Positions 53,021 to 60,758 of a DNA stretch of 64,000 bases are shown here, piece after piece; within the stretch, counting starts at the first letter, position 1; each line of letters starts with the position of its first letter. The DNA is from Variovorax sp. ZS18.2.2 (GTDB lineage Bacteria; Pseudomonadota; Gammaproteobacteria; Burkholderiales; Burkholderiaceae_C), in contig NZ_JANLNM010000001.1 of assembly GCF_024701975.1 (NCBI RefSeq), positions 620,001-684,000 of the forward strand, written 5' to 3'. A program made the translations under genes and the position numbers. The notes under the pieces were generated by a model that saw nothing but the letters and a program-made list of their open reading frames with translations, did not search any database and was not told the DNA's origin.

Positions 53021-54598
53021 ATGATGAGTTCCATGCTGCATCTTGGCCGTCTCTGCATGGTGTCGGCCGCCATGGCCCTGGCGGCCTGCACCACCGGATC
53101 GCTGCGATCCGATGCACCTCCGTTGTCTGTTTCGAGCACTGCGGCCGACAACCCGGCCGCGCAGTTGCAATGGCTCGATCGCGTGACCTGGGGCGCGAAC
53201 GCCAGCAGTCAGGCTGAACTGTCCAGGACAGGCCTTGCGCGATGGATGGGGCAGCAACTGAAGCCGCAGCCCCAACCCTTGCCTCCGGCCGCGCAGGCGC
53301 AGATCGACGCGATGACGATCTCGCGCACACCGCTCGATCAATTGGTCATCGGCCTCGACGCCCAGCGCAAGGCGGCCGATGCACTGCCCGACGAAGAACA
53401 GAAGAAAGCCGCACGCCAGGCCTACCAACAGGAGCTGACCCGGCTCGGCCGCGAGGCGCAACAACGCTTCGTGTTGCGCGCGCTGTACTCGCCCAACCAG
53501 CTGCAGGAGCAGATGACCTGGTTCTGGATGAATCACTTCAACGTCAACCTGCGCAAGGACAACATCCGCGCGCTCGTCGGTGACTACGAAGAGAACGCGA
53601 TCCGCCCGCATGCGCTCGGCAAGTTCCGCGACCTGCTCGGCGCCACGCTGCATCACCCCGCGATGCTGCGCTACCTGGACAACGCGCAGAACGCCGCCAA
53701 CCGCATCAACGAGAACTACGCGCGCGAGCTGATGGAGCTGCACACGCTGGGCGTGGGCGGCGGCTACTCGCAGGCCGACGTGCAGGAGCTGGCGCGTGTG
53801 CTCACTGGCGTGGGCGTGAGCCAGCAGCCGATCGACGCCGCGCCGCCGAACATCCGCGCTGCCGTGCGTGCGGACTACGTGCGCAAGGGGCTCTTCGAGT
53901 TCAACCCGAACCGGCATGACTACGGTGCCAAGACGCTGCTGGGCCAGCCGATACAGGCGCGCGGTCTTGCGGAAGCCGACGAGGCGCTGGACCGATTGGC
54001 ACGCGCCCCTGCCACCGCGCGCTTCATCTCGCGCAAGCTCGCGGTGTACTTCGTTGCCGATGAGCCATTGCCCGCACTCGTCGACCGCATGGCCGCCGCC
54101 TTCACGCGCAGCGACGGCGACATCGCCGTCACGCTGAGGGCGCTGTTCGAATCACCCGAATTCGCCGCCTCGCTCGGCCGCAAGTTCCGCGACCCGGTGC
54201 ACTACGTGATGGCCGGCGTGCGGCTCGCGTACGACGACCGCGTGGCGCCCAACGTGAACCCGATGCTCAACTGGATCAACCGCATGGGCGAGCCGCTGTA
54301 TGGGCACGAGACGCCCGATGGGTATCCGCTCAACGAAGCCGCGTGGGCCAGTGCGGGGCAGATGAACACGCGCTTCGAGATTGCGCGCGCCATCGGGGCG
54401 AATGGCGCGGTGCTGTTCCGTGCGGACGACAAGGCGCCGCTGGAGAAGCCCGCGTTTCCGCAGCTGGCCGAATCGCAGGCAGTTCGTGCGATGCAGGTCG
54501 GCTTGAGTGCAGACACGCGCGAAGCACTCGCGCAGGCGAAGACCCCGCAGGAATGGAACACCTTCCTGCTCGCATCGCCCGAGCTGATGCGCCGATGA
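53021..54598 (+). CDS. DUF1800 lipoprotein
   Basis: 525 residues. Lipoprotein signal ending MALAACTT (lipobox LAAC at ~20-23). The body is DUF1800: LDRVTWGANASSQAEL, QMTWFWMNHFNVNL, NENYARELMELHTLGVGGGYSQADVQELARVLTG in blocks, and GRKFRDPVHYVMAGVR. DUF1800 genes nearly always precede a DUF1501 gene, as here (54753); the pair is associated with secreted or surface proteins, but no biochemical role is established. A REP-like inverted repeat lies between the two genes. Confidence 0.9.
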   Translation: MMSSMLHLGRLCMVSAAMALAACTTGSLRSDAPPLSVSSTAADNPAAQLQWLDRVTWGANASSQAELSRTGLARWMGQQLKPQPQPLPPAAQAQIDAMTISRTPLDQLVIGLDAQRKAADALPDEEQKKAARQAYQQELTRLGREAQQRFVLRALYSPNQLQEQMTWFWMNHFNVNLRKDNIRALVGDYEENAIRPHALGKFRDLLGATLHHPAMLRYLDNAQNAANRINENYARELMELHTLGVGGGYSQADVQELARVLTGVGVSQQPIDAAPPNIRAAVRADYVRKGLFEFNPNRHDYGAKTLLGQPIQARGLAEADEALDRLARAPATARFISRKLAVYFVADEPLPALVDRMAAAFTRSDGDIAVTLRALFESPEFAASLGRKFRDPVHYVMAGVRLAYDDRVAPNVNPMLNWINRMGEPLYGHETPDGYPLNEAAWASAGQMNTRFEIARAIGANGAVLFRADDKAPLEKPAFPQLAESQAVRAMQVGLSADTREALAQAKTPQEWNTFLLASPELMRR

Positions 54599-54611
54599 GG
54601 TTTGGGTTTTT

Positions 54612-54726
54612 CTCCCTCCCCCTCTGGGGGAGGGCAGGGGTGGGGGCAAGCGGCGTTCGATGAAGCACCGTGACGGATCGAACGCCGTCGTGCCCCCATC
54701 CCAACCTTCCCCCAGAGGGGGAAGGG
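54612..54726. repeat. Long inverted repeat, REP/MITE-like
   Basis: Two ~49-nt arms (54612-54660 and 54678-54726) are near-complementary around a 17-nt centre. Each arm itself contains a CCCTC...GAGGG hairpin and a GGTGGGGGCAAG-type block. Similar C/G-rich elements are widespread in Betaproteobacteria and Gammaproteobacteria intergenic regions. Transcribed RNA would fold into a very stable cruciform between the DUF1800 and DUF1501 genes, possibly affecting their relative expression. Confidence 0.8.
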
Positions 54727-54752
54727 GCAAGACAAAAGAAAGGACGCAAGTG

Positions 54753-55964
54753 ATGCAACGCCGAGAACTCCTGAAGCTGATGGCCGCCGCACCGCTCGCG
54801 GGCGCGGCCGGCCAGTTGATCGCCGCACCTTCTGCCGAAGGCGCCAAGCTGCTCGTCGTGTTCCTGCGCGGCGCTTACGACTGCACCAGCCTGCTGGTGC
54901 CGACCGCCAGCGATTTCTACTACGCCTCGCGCCCCAACATCGCCATCGCGAGACCGGGTCAGCCCAACGGTGCGCTGCCGCTCGACGGCAACTGGGGCCT
55001 GCACCCTGCACTCGCGCAGAGCGTGATGCCGCTCTTCCAGCAGAAGCAGGCTGCGTTCATCGCCTTCGCGGGCACCGACGACCTCACGCGCAGCCACTTC
55101 GAGACGCAAGACTCCATCGAACTCGGCCAGGCGCTCGACAAGCGGCGCGACTACCGCTCGGGTTTTCTCAACCGCCTGGCCAGCGTGCTCGGCGGCGGCC
55201 CGGTGACCGACGTGTCGCCCATTGCCTTTACCGACCAGTTGCCCATCTCGCTGCGCGGCGACGCCAAGGCCGCCAACATGGCGCTCGCGGGCAATGCGCG
55301 CTCGGGCATCGACGCGCGGCAGAGCCAGATCATCGCGGCCATGTACCGCAACACATCGCTCGCACAGCCGGTGGCCGAAGGCTTCCAGGTGCGCGACGAG
55401 GTCATGCGTGCGGTGCAGGCCGAGATGGATGCGGTCAGCCGCAATGCGATGAGCGCCAAGGGCTTTGAGCTCGTCGCGCGCCGCATGGCCGTGCTGATGC
55501 GCGACCGCTTCGACCTCGGCTTCGTCGACGTCGGCGGCTGGGACACGCACGTGGGGCAGGGCGCCGCCACCGGCTACCTCGCCAACCGCTTCGAGGAGTT
55601 GGGCCGCGGCGTCGCCGGCTTTGCACAGGAGATGGGCGAGGACGCCTGGCGGCAGACCGTGGTGGTCGTCATCAGCGAGTTCGGCCGCACCTTTCGCGAG
55701 AACGGCAACAGGGGGACGGACCATGGGCACGGGACCGTGTACTGGGTGCTCGGCGGCGGCCTCTCGGCCGAGGCGGGCGGGCGCATCGTCGGCGAGCAGC
55801 AGGCGCTGACGCAGGCCACGCTGTTCCAGAACCGCGACTACCCGGTACTCAATGAATACCGGGCGGTGTTCGGTGGGTTGTTCCGGCGGATGTATGGGTT
55901 GTCGCCTGCGCAGATTGGGCGGGTGTTCGAGGGCGTGGCGCCGCGGGAGCTGCGGCTGGTCTAG
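54753..55964 (+). CDS. DUF1501 protein, Tat-exported
   Basis: 403 residues from ATG 54753; the open frame reaches back to 54660 but that part is the inverted repeat. Twin-arginine signal MQRRELLKLMAAAPLAGAAG. DUF1501 belongs to the alkaline-phosphatase/sulfatase-like superfamily: VVFLRGAYDCTSLLVP, FVDVGGWDTHVGQG, VVVISEFGRTFRENGNRGTDHGHG in blocks, carrying the Asp/His residues of the putative metal site. Partner of the DUF1800 lipoprotein upstream; function unknown. Confidence 0.9.
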   Translation: MQRRELLKLMAAAPLAGAAGQLIAAPSAEGAKLLVVFLRGAYDCTSLLVPTASDFYYASRPNIAIARPGQPNGALPLDGNWGLHPALAQSVMPLFQQKQAAFIAFAGTDDLTRSHFETQDSIELGQALDKRRDYRSGFLNRLASVLGGGPVTDVSPIAFTDQLPISLRGDAKAANMALAGNARSGIDARQSQIIAAMYRNTSLAQPVAEGFQVRDEVMRAVQAEMDAVSRNAMSAKGFELVARRMAVLMRDRFDLGFVDVGGWDTHVGQGAATGYLANRFEELGRGVAGFAQEMGEDAWRQTVVVVISEFGRTFRENGNRGTDHGHGTVYWVLGGGLSAEAGGRIVGEQQALTQATLFQNRDYPVLNEYRAVFGGLFRRMYGLSPAQIGRVFEGVAPRELRLV

Positions 55965-55992
55965 TGTGCTGTCCCGCAAACGACCGCGCAAA

Positions 55993-56289
55993 ATGACCAG
56001 TACGCTGGCCGCAGCTGAGCGCGACGCAAGAAAGAAAACATTCGACCTGGAGCGGTCGGTCACGAGGAGTCTTCCATTGAAAGGTGAAATTGCCATTGGC
56101 GCCGCAGGCGTGCTGATCGGCGGGGCTCTCATGCTGACCGAAGGCCGTATGTGCCGCGGTACCTGCTGGATAGACGACATGTTCAAGATGCTGCTTCCGG
56201 TTGGATACGAGTCGTGGGCCGGAGGGTTGCCCCTTGTGCTTGTTGGCATCGCGATGGTTGTTCATGCGCTGGTTCGCAAGAGAAAATAA
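55993..56289 (+). CDS. Small membrane protein, hypothetical
   Basis: 98 residues from ATG 55993. A charged N-terminus (~1-25) precedes two membrane segments (~32-50: AIGAAGVLIGGALML; ~72-92: LPLVLVGIAMVVHALV) and a basic end VRKRK. Two Cys in GRMCRGTCWID between the helices face the periplasm if the C-terminus is cytoplasmic. A TTG at 56078 (start of LKGEIAIG) is an alternative start. No family recognised. Confidence 0.55.
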   Translation: MTSTLAAAERDARKKTFDLERSVTRSLPLKGEIAIGAAGVLIGGALMLTEGRMCRGTCWIDDMFKMLLPVGYESWAGGLPLVLVGIAMVVHALVRKRK

Positions 56290-56332
56290 ACGCAACACGC
56301 GACATCGTTGAAAAAGGGACCGAAGGACATGA

Positions 56333-56491
56333 CCGTCCAAGTTCCACACGCCAGATGCTGTCGTTGCGTGGATGCAGGCCCATGGCACGGAAATCATCGG
56401 CCAGATGCAGTACGGGGATTCGTACCGGCTTGCCTATATTCGCGGCCCCGAGGGCATCATCGTCGGGCTTGCCGAACAACTCGGCCAATAA
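56333..56491 (+). pseudogene. 3' remnant of a VOC (glyoxalase-like) gene
   Basis: An open stretch of 52 codons ends in TAA 56489-56491 and reads FHTPDAVVAWMQAHGTEIIG, then YGDSYRLAYIRGPEGIIVGLAEQLGQ. This matches the C-terminal ~50 residues of VOC/lactoylglutathione-lyase-like proteins. An in-frame TGA immediately precedes it, there is no start codon with a ribosome-binding site, and the N-terminal two thirds are missing. One usually conserved Glu (IIVELAEQ) is Gly here. A decayed gene fragment, unrelated in position to the intact VOC gene at 61056. Confidence 0.6.
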
Positions 56492-56529
56492 AAAAAGCCC
56501 CTGCCGTCCGACAAGCGGACGACAGGGGC
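56490..56529 (-). terminator. Intrinsic terminator of the EF-Tu-like gene
   Basis: On the minus strand a 14-bp GC-rich stem (56516-56529 with 56497-56510, one mismatch) and a 5-nt loop are followed by TTTTTTTATT. It lies 18 nt past the stop of the EF-Tu-like gene, a textbook Rho-independent terminator. The T run overlaps the stop of the VOC remnant on the other strand. Confidence 0.9.
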
Positions 56530-56547
56530 AAGTGGTGCATCAGTCTT

Positions 56548-57744
56548 TCAGCCGAGCACCTCGGTCACGATGCCTGCGCCGACGGTCTTGCCCCCTTCGC
56601 GCATGGCGAAGCGCATGCCGTTCTCGATGGCCACGGGCTTGTTCAGCTCGAAGCTGATCTGCGCCTGTGCGCCCGGCTCGACCACACCGCTCTCGGTGTC
56701 GACGCGGATGACACCCGTCACGTCGGTCGTGCCGAAGAAGAACTGCGGCTGGTAGCCGGAGCCGAACGGGGTATGGCGACCACCCTCGTCCTTGCCGAGG
56801 ACGAAGATCTGCGCACGCCCCGTCCGGTACGGCTTCAGCGCACCGGGCTTCACGACCACCTGGCCTCGCACGACAGCGTCGCGCTTGACCCCGCGCAGCA
56901 GCAGGCCGACGTTCATGCCGGCCCGTGCCTCGGCGACGTCCTTGTGGAAGGACTGCACGCCGGTGACGACCACCTGCTCGTCGCCGTCCGCGCTGAGCCC
57001 GACGATCTCCAGGCTGTCGCCGACGCGGATCACGCCGCGCTCGACACGGCCGCTGACCACGGTGCCACGGCCCGCGATGGTGTGCACGCCCTCGACAGGC
57101 ATCATGAACGGCGCGTCGTAGTCGCGCACCGGATCGGGGATGCGCGAGTCCAGCGCGTTCACGAGCTCGACGATGCATTGCACGTCGGCCCCTTCGAGGT
57201 CGCCACGTTCGGCGGCAGCCAGCGCCTTCAGCGCGCTGCCGAAAACGAAGCGGGCATCGTGGTATCCGTGTGCAGCCAGCAGCGCGCCGATCTCCATTTC
57301 GATCAGCTGTTCGATCTCCGCACGGTCGCTCCCGGCCACGAGATCCATCTTGTTCACGAACACCACCATGTGGCCGACGTTCACCTGGCGCGCCAGCAGC
57401 ACATGCTCGATGGTCTGCCGGGCGGCGCCTTCGGTGCCGTCCACCAGCAGGATCGCGCCGTCCATCTGCGAGGCGCCGGTGATCATGTTCTTGATGTAGT
57501 CGGCATGTCCGGGGCAGTCGATGTGTGCGTAGTGACGGCTGTCCGACTCGTACTCGACGTGCGAGGTATTGATCGTGATGCCGCGCTCGCGCTCTTCCTT
57601 CGCGTTGTCGATCTGCCCATAGGACAGCGCACGGCCGCCAATGCGCGCGGCCTGCACGAAGGTAAGAGCAGCCGTCAGGGTCGTCTTGCCGTGGTCGACG
57701 TGACCGATGGTTCCGACGTTCACATGAACCTTGTTGTTCATCAT
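56548..57744 (-). CDS. tuf: Diverged, solitary elongation factor Tu paralogue
   Basis: 398 residues with all GTPase motifs: GHVDHGKT (14-21), RGITINT (54-60), DCPGH (76-80), NKMD (131-134; housekeeping EF-Tu has NKCD) and GSALKAL. Domains 2 and 3 are complete through [10 protein letters not shown]. It differs from housekeeping EF-Tu in lacking ~8 N-terminal residues (the KEKFERTKP region), in the 135-165 region, and in [14 protein letters not shown] where E. coli has YRPQFYFRTTDVTG. By this alignment E. coli Arg333, a site of pulvomycin-resistance changes, is Gly. No rpsL, rpsG, fusA, nusG or rRNA is nearby. A 480-nt leader with two small ORFs and two terminators precedes it. Possibly a conditional, antibiotic-tolerant EF-Tu; this is inference. 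Confidence 0.9.
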   Translation of the reverse strand: MMNNKVHVNVGTIGHVDHGKTTLTAALTFVQAARIGGRALSYGQIDNAKEERERGITINTSHVEYESDSRHYAHIDCPGHADYIKNMITGASQMDGAILLVDGTEGAARQTIEHVLLARQVNVGHMVVFVNKMDLVAGSDRAEIEQLIEMEIGALLAAHGYHDARFVFGSALKALAAAERGDLEGADVQCIVELVNALDSRIPDPVRDYDAPFMMPVEGVHTIAGRGTVVSGRVERGVIRVGDSLEIVGLSADGDEQVVVTGVQSFHKDVAEARAGMNVGLLLRGVKRDAVVRGQVVVKPGALKPYRTGRAQIFVLGKDEGGRHTPFGSGYQPQFFFGTTDVTGVIRVDTESGVVEPGAQAQISFELNKPVAIENGMRFAMREGGKTVGAGIVTEVLG

Positions 57745-57855
57745 TTTTCTCCAGTTTGAGAGTCAAGAAAACCGATTCGATCCGCTGGCCAGGCGAACCT
57801 CTCGGCGGGTTGTCGGCGCGCGCGCACCAAACTCGCGATGCCCGCCATGCGGGCG

Positions 57856-57897
57856 AAAAAAAAGCCTGCGGGGGTGGACCACCCGACAGGCTTTTTT
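57856..57897 (-). terminator. Terminator/attenuator B in the EF-Tu-like gene leader
   Basis: GCCTG and CAGGC, extended by flanking A and T runs into an ~11-bp outer stem, enclose a GC-rich inner hairpin. A run of eight T's follows on the minus strand, six on the plus strand. It lies ~110 nt upstream of the EF-Tu-like start and just after small ORF 2, so transcription must pass it to express the gene. Confidence 0.75.
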
Positions 57898-57942
57898 CTT
57901 GCCTGAAGGATGGACCTCCGGGCGCACGAGGGCCTGGAGGCT

Positions 57943-58029
57943 CTACACGAACCACTCCACGGAGTTGACGCGCAGCACTGCACTGGCAGCGCATGCGGCG
58001 GAAAAAAGAAGTTCTCGTTCGGGGCTCAT
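57943..58029 (-). CDS. Candidate leader peptide 2 (28 aa)
   Basis: ATG 58029 is preceded by TTGGAG about 8 nt upstream. The 28-residue product begins MSPERELLFSAACAASAV and ends VEWFV. It is too short to judge by composition. Support comes from the ribosome-binding site and from its place between two intrinsic terminators, with a CCTCC/GGAGG pairing between its stop and terminator B. It may sense translation and control read-through into the EF-Tu-like gene. Confidence 0.4.
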   Translation of the reverse strand: MSPERELLFSAACAASAVLRVNSVEWFV

Positions 58030-58060
58030 GTCCAAATCTCCAACTCAGCAAGCAGAAAAC

Positions 58061-58091
58061 AAAAAACCCGGTGGCTTGAGGCCTACCGGGT
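58061..58091 (-). terminator. Terminator/attenuator A in the EF-Tu-like gene leader
   Basis: On the minus strand ACCCGGT-A-GGC, loop CTCAA, GCC-ACCGGGT: a 10-bp stem with one bulged base, followed directly by TTTTTTGTTTT. It lies between the two small ORFs and reads in the direction of the EF-Tu-like gene. Confidence 0.8.
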
Positions 58092-58132
58092 CTTGTGAAA
58101 CTCAGGAGGCCGAGCCTCCAGGTGAAAAGGCT

Positions 58133-58225
58133 CTAGGAAAGCAATTCGGCGCAAAAAGGGCGCGGCGAAATCGCCGCAACTGTGCGGGTCATCAATGCGT
58201 CTTGCGTGGTCGGGAACTGCTTCAT
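58133..58225 (-). CDS. Candidate leader peptide 1 (30 aa)
   Basis: ATG 58225 opens 30 codons beginning MKQFPTTQDALMTRTVAAIS and ending AELLS, with only a weak upstream purine stretch. The stop is in the same local context as that of small ORF 2 (TAGAGCC, then a GGAGGC/GCCTCC hairpin at 58105-58119, then a terminator), so the leader looks like two tandem ORF-hairpin-terminator modules. Its coding status is uncertain. Confidence 0.33.
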   Translation of the reverse strand: MKQFPTTQDALMTRTVAAISPRPFCAELLS

Positions 58226-58687
58226 GGGTTTCTCGTGCGGCTGGTTGCTGGCCGCAACGCGATAGTTAATCTTTGGGGGGCGGAGGCTAACACCGCCATA
58301 GCGATCGGGCAACAGGGGCGTTGCACGCACGCAGCAACAGGTGCCCGGCGCCTTGTCGCAAATGTCGGCACGTCGCATTCGTGGCGCCGCGGCATAGATC
58401 GGCGCGGAAGCACGTCGGCTCCTCCGGCCCTCGCCGGAGAGGCACCAGGCTCACAGGTCAACGCCTCCTTCAGTTCGCGGATGATGACCCGTTGGGTGAC
58501 CGGTTTTTTCGCGGAGAACCGGGGCGGTGGGAACGGCGGCGACGGGCCCGAAGCGGAAGTAGCTTCCTCTCCTCAGCAGTCGTTCGTTTCGCAACTATTC
58601 CGTCAGCCCTTACTTCCAAACCTGCGAAGTTCGCCCCTTTTTCGCATCTCGGCAAGTTGCGATACAGCGTCTCCGCACCACCAAGCC
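58226..58687. other. Intergenic stretch upstream of the EF-Tu-like leader
   Basis: 462 nt with no convincing gene. The open frames have no homology or ribosome-binding sites. Two hairpins are visible: CTCCGGC/GCCGGAG (58422-58439) and CCGGTT/AACCGG (58500-58522). The promoter for the EF-Tu-like transcript should lie here, perhaps in the AT-richer patch at 58260-58275, but I see no clear -35/-10 pair. Confidence 0.4.
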
Positions 58688-59086
58688 TCAACTGCCCAGC
58701 AGCATCCTGTACGCCGGCACGTCTTCTTCGAACACCTCGTCAAGCAGTTCCAGCCCTTCGAAAAAACGGTGATCCTGGTCCTTCAGTTCTGCATGCGACG
58801 ACTTATGCACCTCGAAAAGAATTTCGCTGCACGACAGGAGCCTTGAAGCACGGACGGAAACGACCTTGCTCTTTGGCTGCCACTCGTTGTCGAACACCCA
58901 GTACGTGTACTGCACATCGAGAGCGCGAACTGGGAGCACCAGCCACAGGCTCTCCCGTTCGACAGGCATGCCAACGTCTTCCCCATAGGCCAACAACGCT
59001 TCTTCCCATTCAGCGATGGATTCGGGAGTGTCCCTGCTGAATGACCATGCCAAGTCGGGAAGAATCGTGTTCGGCATCTGTTTCAA
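58688..59086 (-). CDS. Hypothetical protein, possible immunity protein
   Basis: 132 residues from TTG 59086, chosen because GAGGA lies 6 nt upstream; the ATG at 59077 has no ribosome-binding site and the longer frame (to 59278) runs through a MITE-like element. Acidic, soluble, no membrane segment: LAWSFSRDTPESIAEWEEALLA, LWLVLPVRALDVQYTYWVF, and a very acidic C-terminus (FEGLELLDEVFEED). Unknown family. The size, acidity and nearby Tsi6-like and Imm33-like genes suggest an immunity protein, but that rests on context only. Confidence 0.55.
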   Translation of the reverse strand: MKQMPNTILPDLAWSFSRDTPESIAEWEEALLAYGEDVGMPVERESLWLVLPVRALDVQYTYWVFDNEWQPKSKVVSVRASRLLSCSEILFEVHKSSHAELKDQDHRFFEGLELLDEVFEEDVPAYRMLLGS

Positions 59087-59132
59087 GAGAGTTCCTCGCA
59101 GGTCGCTTGCACGCATGCACATTGAAGAAGGG

Positions 59133-59300
59133 GGCTGCTTCTGGCCGAGGCTGTGTGAAAACGCTCGACGGGCGTGTTTTCGAGGGTAGCCAAACCATTC
59201 CCGAAGCCTTGATCGTCGATCCTGGCGCGTTCTGAGAGGTCGACATTCACGCGAAGGACGCAACACCGGCGTTTTCACACAGCCTCGGCCGAATGCAGCC
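59133..59300. mobile_element. MITE-like element with 32-bp terminal inverted repeats
   Basis: Left end 59133-59164 and right end 59269-59300 match as inverted repeats at 29 of 32 positions; the core GGCCGAGGCTGTGTGAAAACGC is perfect. The 168-bp unit has no transposase, so it is probably a non-autonomous derivative or internal-deletion remnant of an IS with TGTGTGAAAACGC-type ends. No clear target duplication is visible. It lies upstream of the hypothetical gene at 58688. The stretch 59301-59456 holds nothing else recognisable. Confidence 0.75.
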
Positions 59301-59456
59301 CGACGCGCAGCAATCCCACTTCATCTTGGATGCAACGCCAGGCGACCTGAAAGGCGTGACTGAATCGGCACTTGTCGAATAGAAACAGGTGACAGATGGT
59401 GCGCAAGACCGGAGAAATCGGCCTTGGCTGAGTGATAGCTACGGGCCGCGCCGTGC

Positions 59457-59756
59457 TCATCGCTCACGAACCAACTGAACGTATCGCCAGACTCCCCAGA
59501 TTCCTCCGACGGTGATGCCGATTCCGACGCTCCAGCCCGCCGGAAGGCCCAGTCCAAATGTCAGCAGAAGCATCAGTCCGACGCAGACCAGTGCGATAAA
59601 GACCGTCGTGACGAAATCAAAGCGTGCGACCTCGAGCGTGTCCTCGGCAACACGACGGCCGGGGCGACCGTGTTTGCGGCGCAGCGCCCTGAACAAGAAG
59701 ACATCGGCAACGAAATCGAAGATGCCGATAAAAAGATCGCCCAAGATTCCCCACAT
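59457..59756 (-). CDS. Small membrane protein, hypothetical
   Basis: 99 residues from ATG 59756. One amphipathic or membrane segment at the N-terminus (MWGILGDLFIGIFDFVADVFLF), a basic loop (RALRRKHGRPGRR), then two membrane segments (FIALVCVGLMLLLTFGL and VGIGITVGGIWGVWRYV). No known family. Same orientation as the putative immunity genes on both sides, and could be co-transcribed. Confidence 0.6.
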   Translation of the reverse strand: MWGILGDLFIGIFDFVADVFLFRALRRKHGRPGRRVAEDTLEVARFDFVTTVFIALVCVGLMLLLTFGLGLPAGWSVGIGITVGGIWGVWRYVQLVRER

Positions 59757-59942
59757 GAGGATGCTCCATTCGCGGTAACACCCTTGGTTGTTGCTGCTCT
59801 ATTGATGGTCCGACCAGGGTGGAGCGGCGGATCATTTCAAGATGTTATCTCGCTTCCGACAAGGGATGCCTTCACAACCAGTCGTCTCGCACGCGGGATT
59901 GACAGTGATCGGCGAAGGTCTGGTGTTGGCCGGCAGCGGGCC

Positions 59943-60716
59943 TCAGCCTCCAGAAGACTGACCTGTCGAGGACGCGCGTTGTTGCCGGAGCTTGTTCAGC
60001 TCGCTCAGGTACGAGCCCGGAATTTGCTGCACCTCACCGTCTACCCCAAGCACGCCGATGCGGGCGCCGTCCACGACAACCTGCAATTCCGCCGGCACAG
60101 CTAAGAACTTGACCAGGTCCGGGCGGTCGATACCGAGTTGATAGAGCGAGGTCTTGACGAAACGAGTCGGGTCTTGGGAGCCCGCCTCGTCGTCCAGGTC
60201 CGAGAGCCACCAACCAGAGTCCGTCTCGTCGGCGGCAGCGCTTCGGGTGAGCAGAACTCGGCCTGCTTCCTTGTAATTCACGTGCACGACAGCGCTTTGA
60301 CGAAGCGACGGAAAGTCCGGCTCCACCGAAGGCGTGAGGCTCCTGACAACGTCCTGCTGATTGCGCAGGTGCGTCAGCGTGCCATCGACCGAATCGACGA
60401 ACTTCACCGGAACAACCTTCATGTCGGGCTCCAGCACTCGCAGGAATCCTTCCGGTGTGTCCTCGAGCATCGTGAACATCCAGCCGACCTGCAGGCTCTC
60501 GCCGCTCCGAAACTTCTCGCCCTGGGCGACCCGTTGCTCGAAGAATCGCAGAAGCAGGGCGATGTCTTCAACCGGCACGGCGCTGTTCGAAACGCGGATC
60601 TGAAACTCTGGATGGCCGTAGCGCTTGCAGTCGGACGTTGCGTGGATCGACGACGTCCCCGGCTGCTCCGAAGATGGTTTTCGACCGAGTTTCGAGAAGA
60701 CGGAACGCAGAGACAT
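59943..60716 (-). CDS. Imm33-like (DUF2185-type) protein
   Basis: 257 residues from ATG 60716, with GGAAG at suitable spacing. The N-terminal ~150 residues are unassigned (GHPEFQIRVSNSAVPVEDIALLLRFFEQRV). The C-terminal part has AGRVLLTRSAAADETDSGWWLSDLDDEAG followed by a VPAELQVVVDG strand, resembling the DSGW core of Imm33/DUF2185 immunity proteins. It lies 42 nt downstream of the Tsi6-like gene in the same orientation. No cognate toxin is in the window. The domain assignment is by pattern only. Confidence 0.5.
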   Translation of the reverse strand: MSLRSVFSKLGRKPSSEQPGTSSIHATSDCKRYGHPEFQIRVSNSAVPVEDIALLLRFFEQRVAQGEKFRSGESLQVGWMFTMLEDTPEGFLRVLEPDMKVVPVKFVDSVDGTLTHLRNQQDVVRSLTPSVEPDFPSLRQSAVVHVNYKEAGRVLLTRSAAADETDSGWWLSDLDDEAGSQDPTRFVKTSLYQLGIDRPDLVKFLAVPAELQVVVDGARIGVLGVDGEVQQIPGSYLSELNKLRQQRASSTGQSSGG

Positions 60717-60758
60717 GTTCTTCCAAGATGTAGGGGGCAATCGTGGCCTAACGTCGGC

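Noticed and set aside
56548..57744. EF-Tu-like gene as part of a str or rRNA-linked tuf locus
   Set aside because: No rpsL, rpsG, fusA, secE, nusG, rRNA or tRNA genes are near it; the neighbours are accessory genes.
58222..58461. 79-codon minus-strand frame upstream of the EF-Tu-like leader
   Set aside because: No ribosome-binding site, unusual Cys/Arg/Pro-rich composition and no relation to the leader modules.
58470..58691. 73-codon minus-strand frame next to the hypothetical gene at 58688
   Set aside because: No ribosome-binding site and low-complexity Arg/Ser end; overlaps the end of a better-supported gene.
59087..59278. Long N-terminal extension of the hypothetical protein at 58688
   Set aside because: The extension is translated MITE sequence; a TTG with GAGGA at 59086 is the better start.
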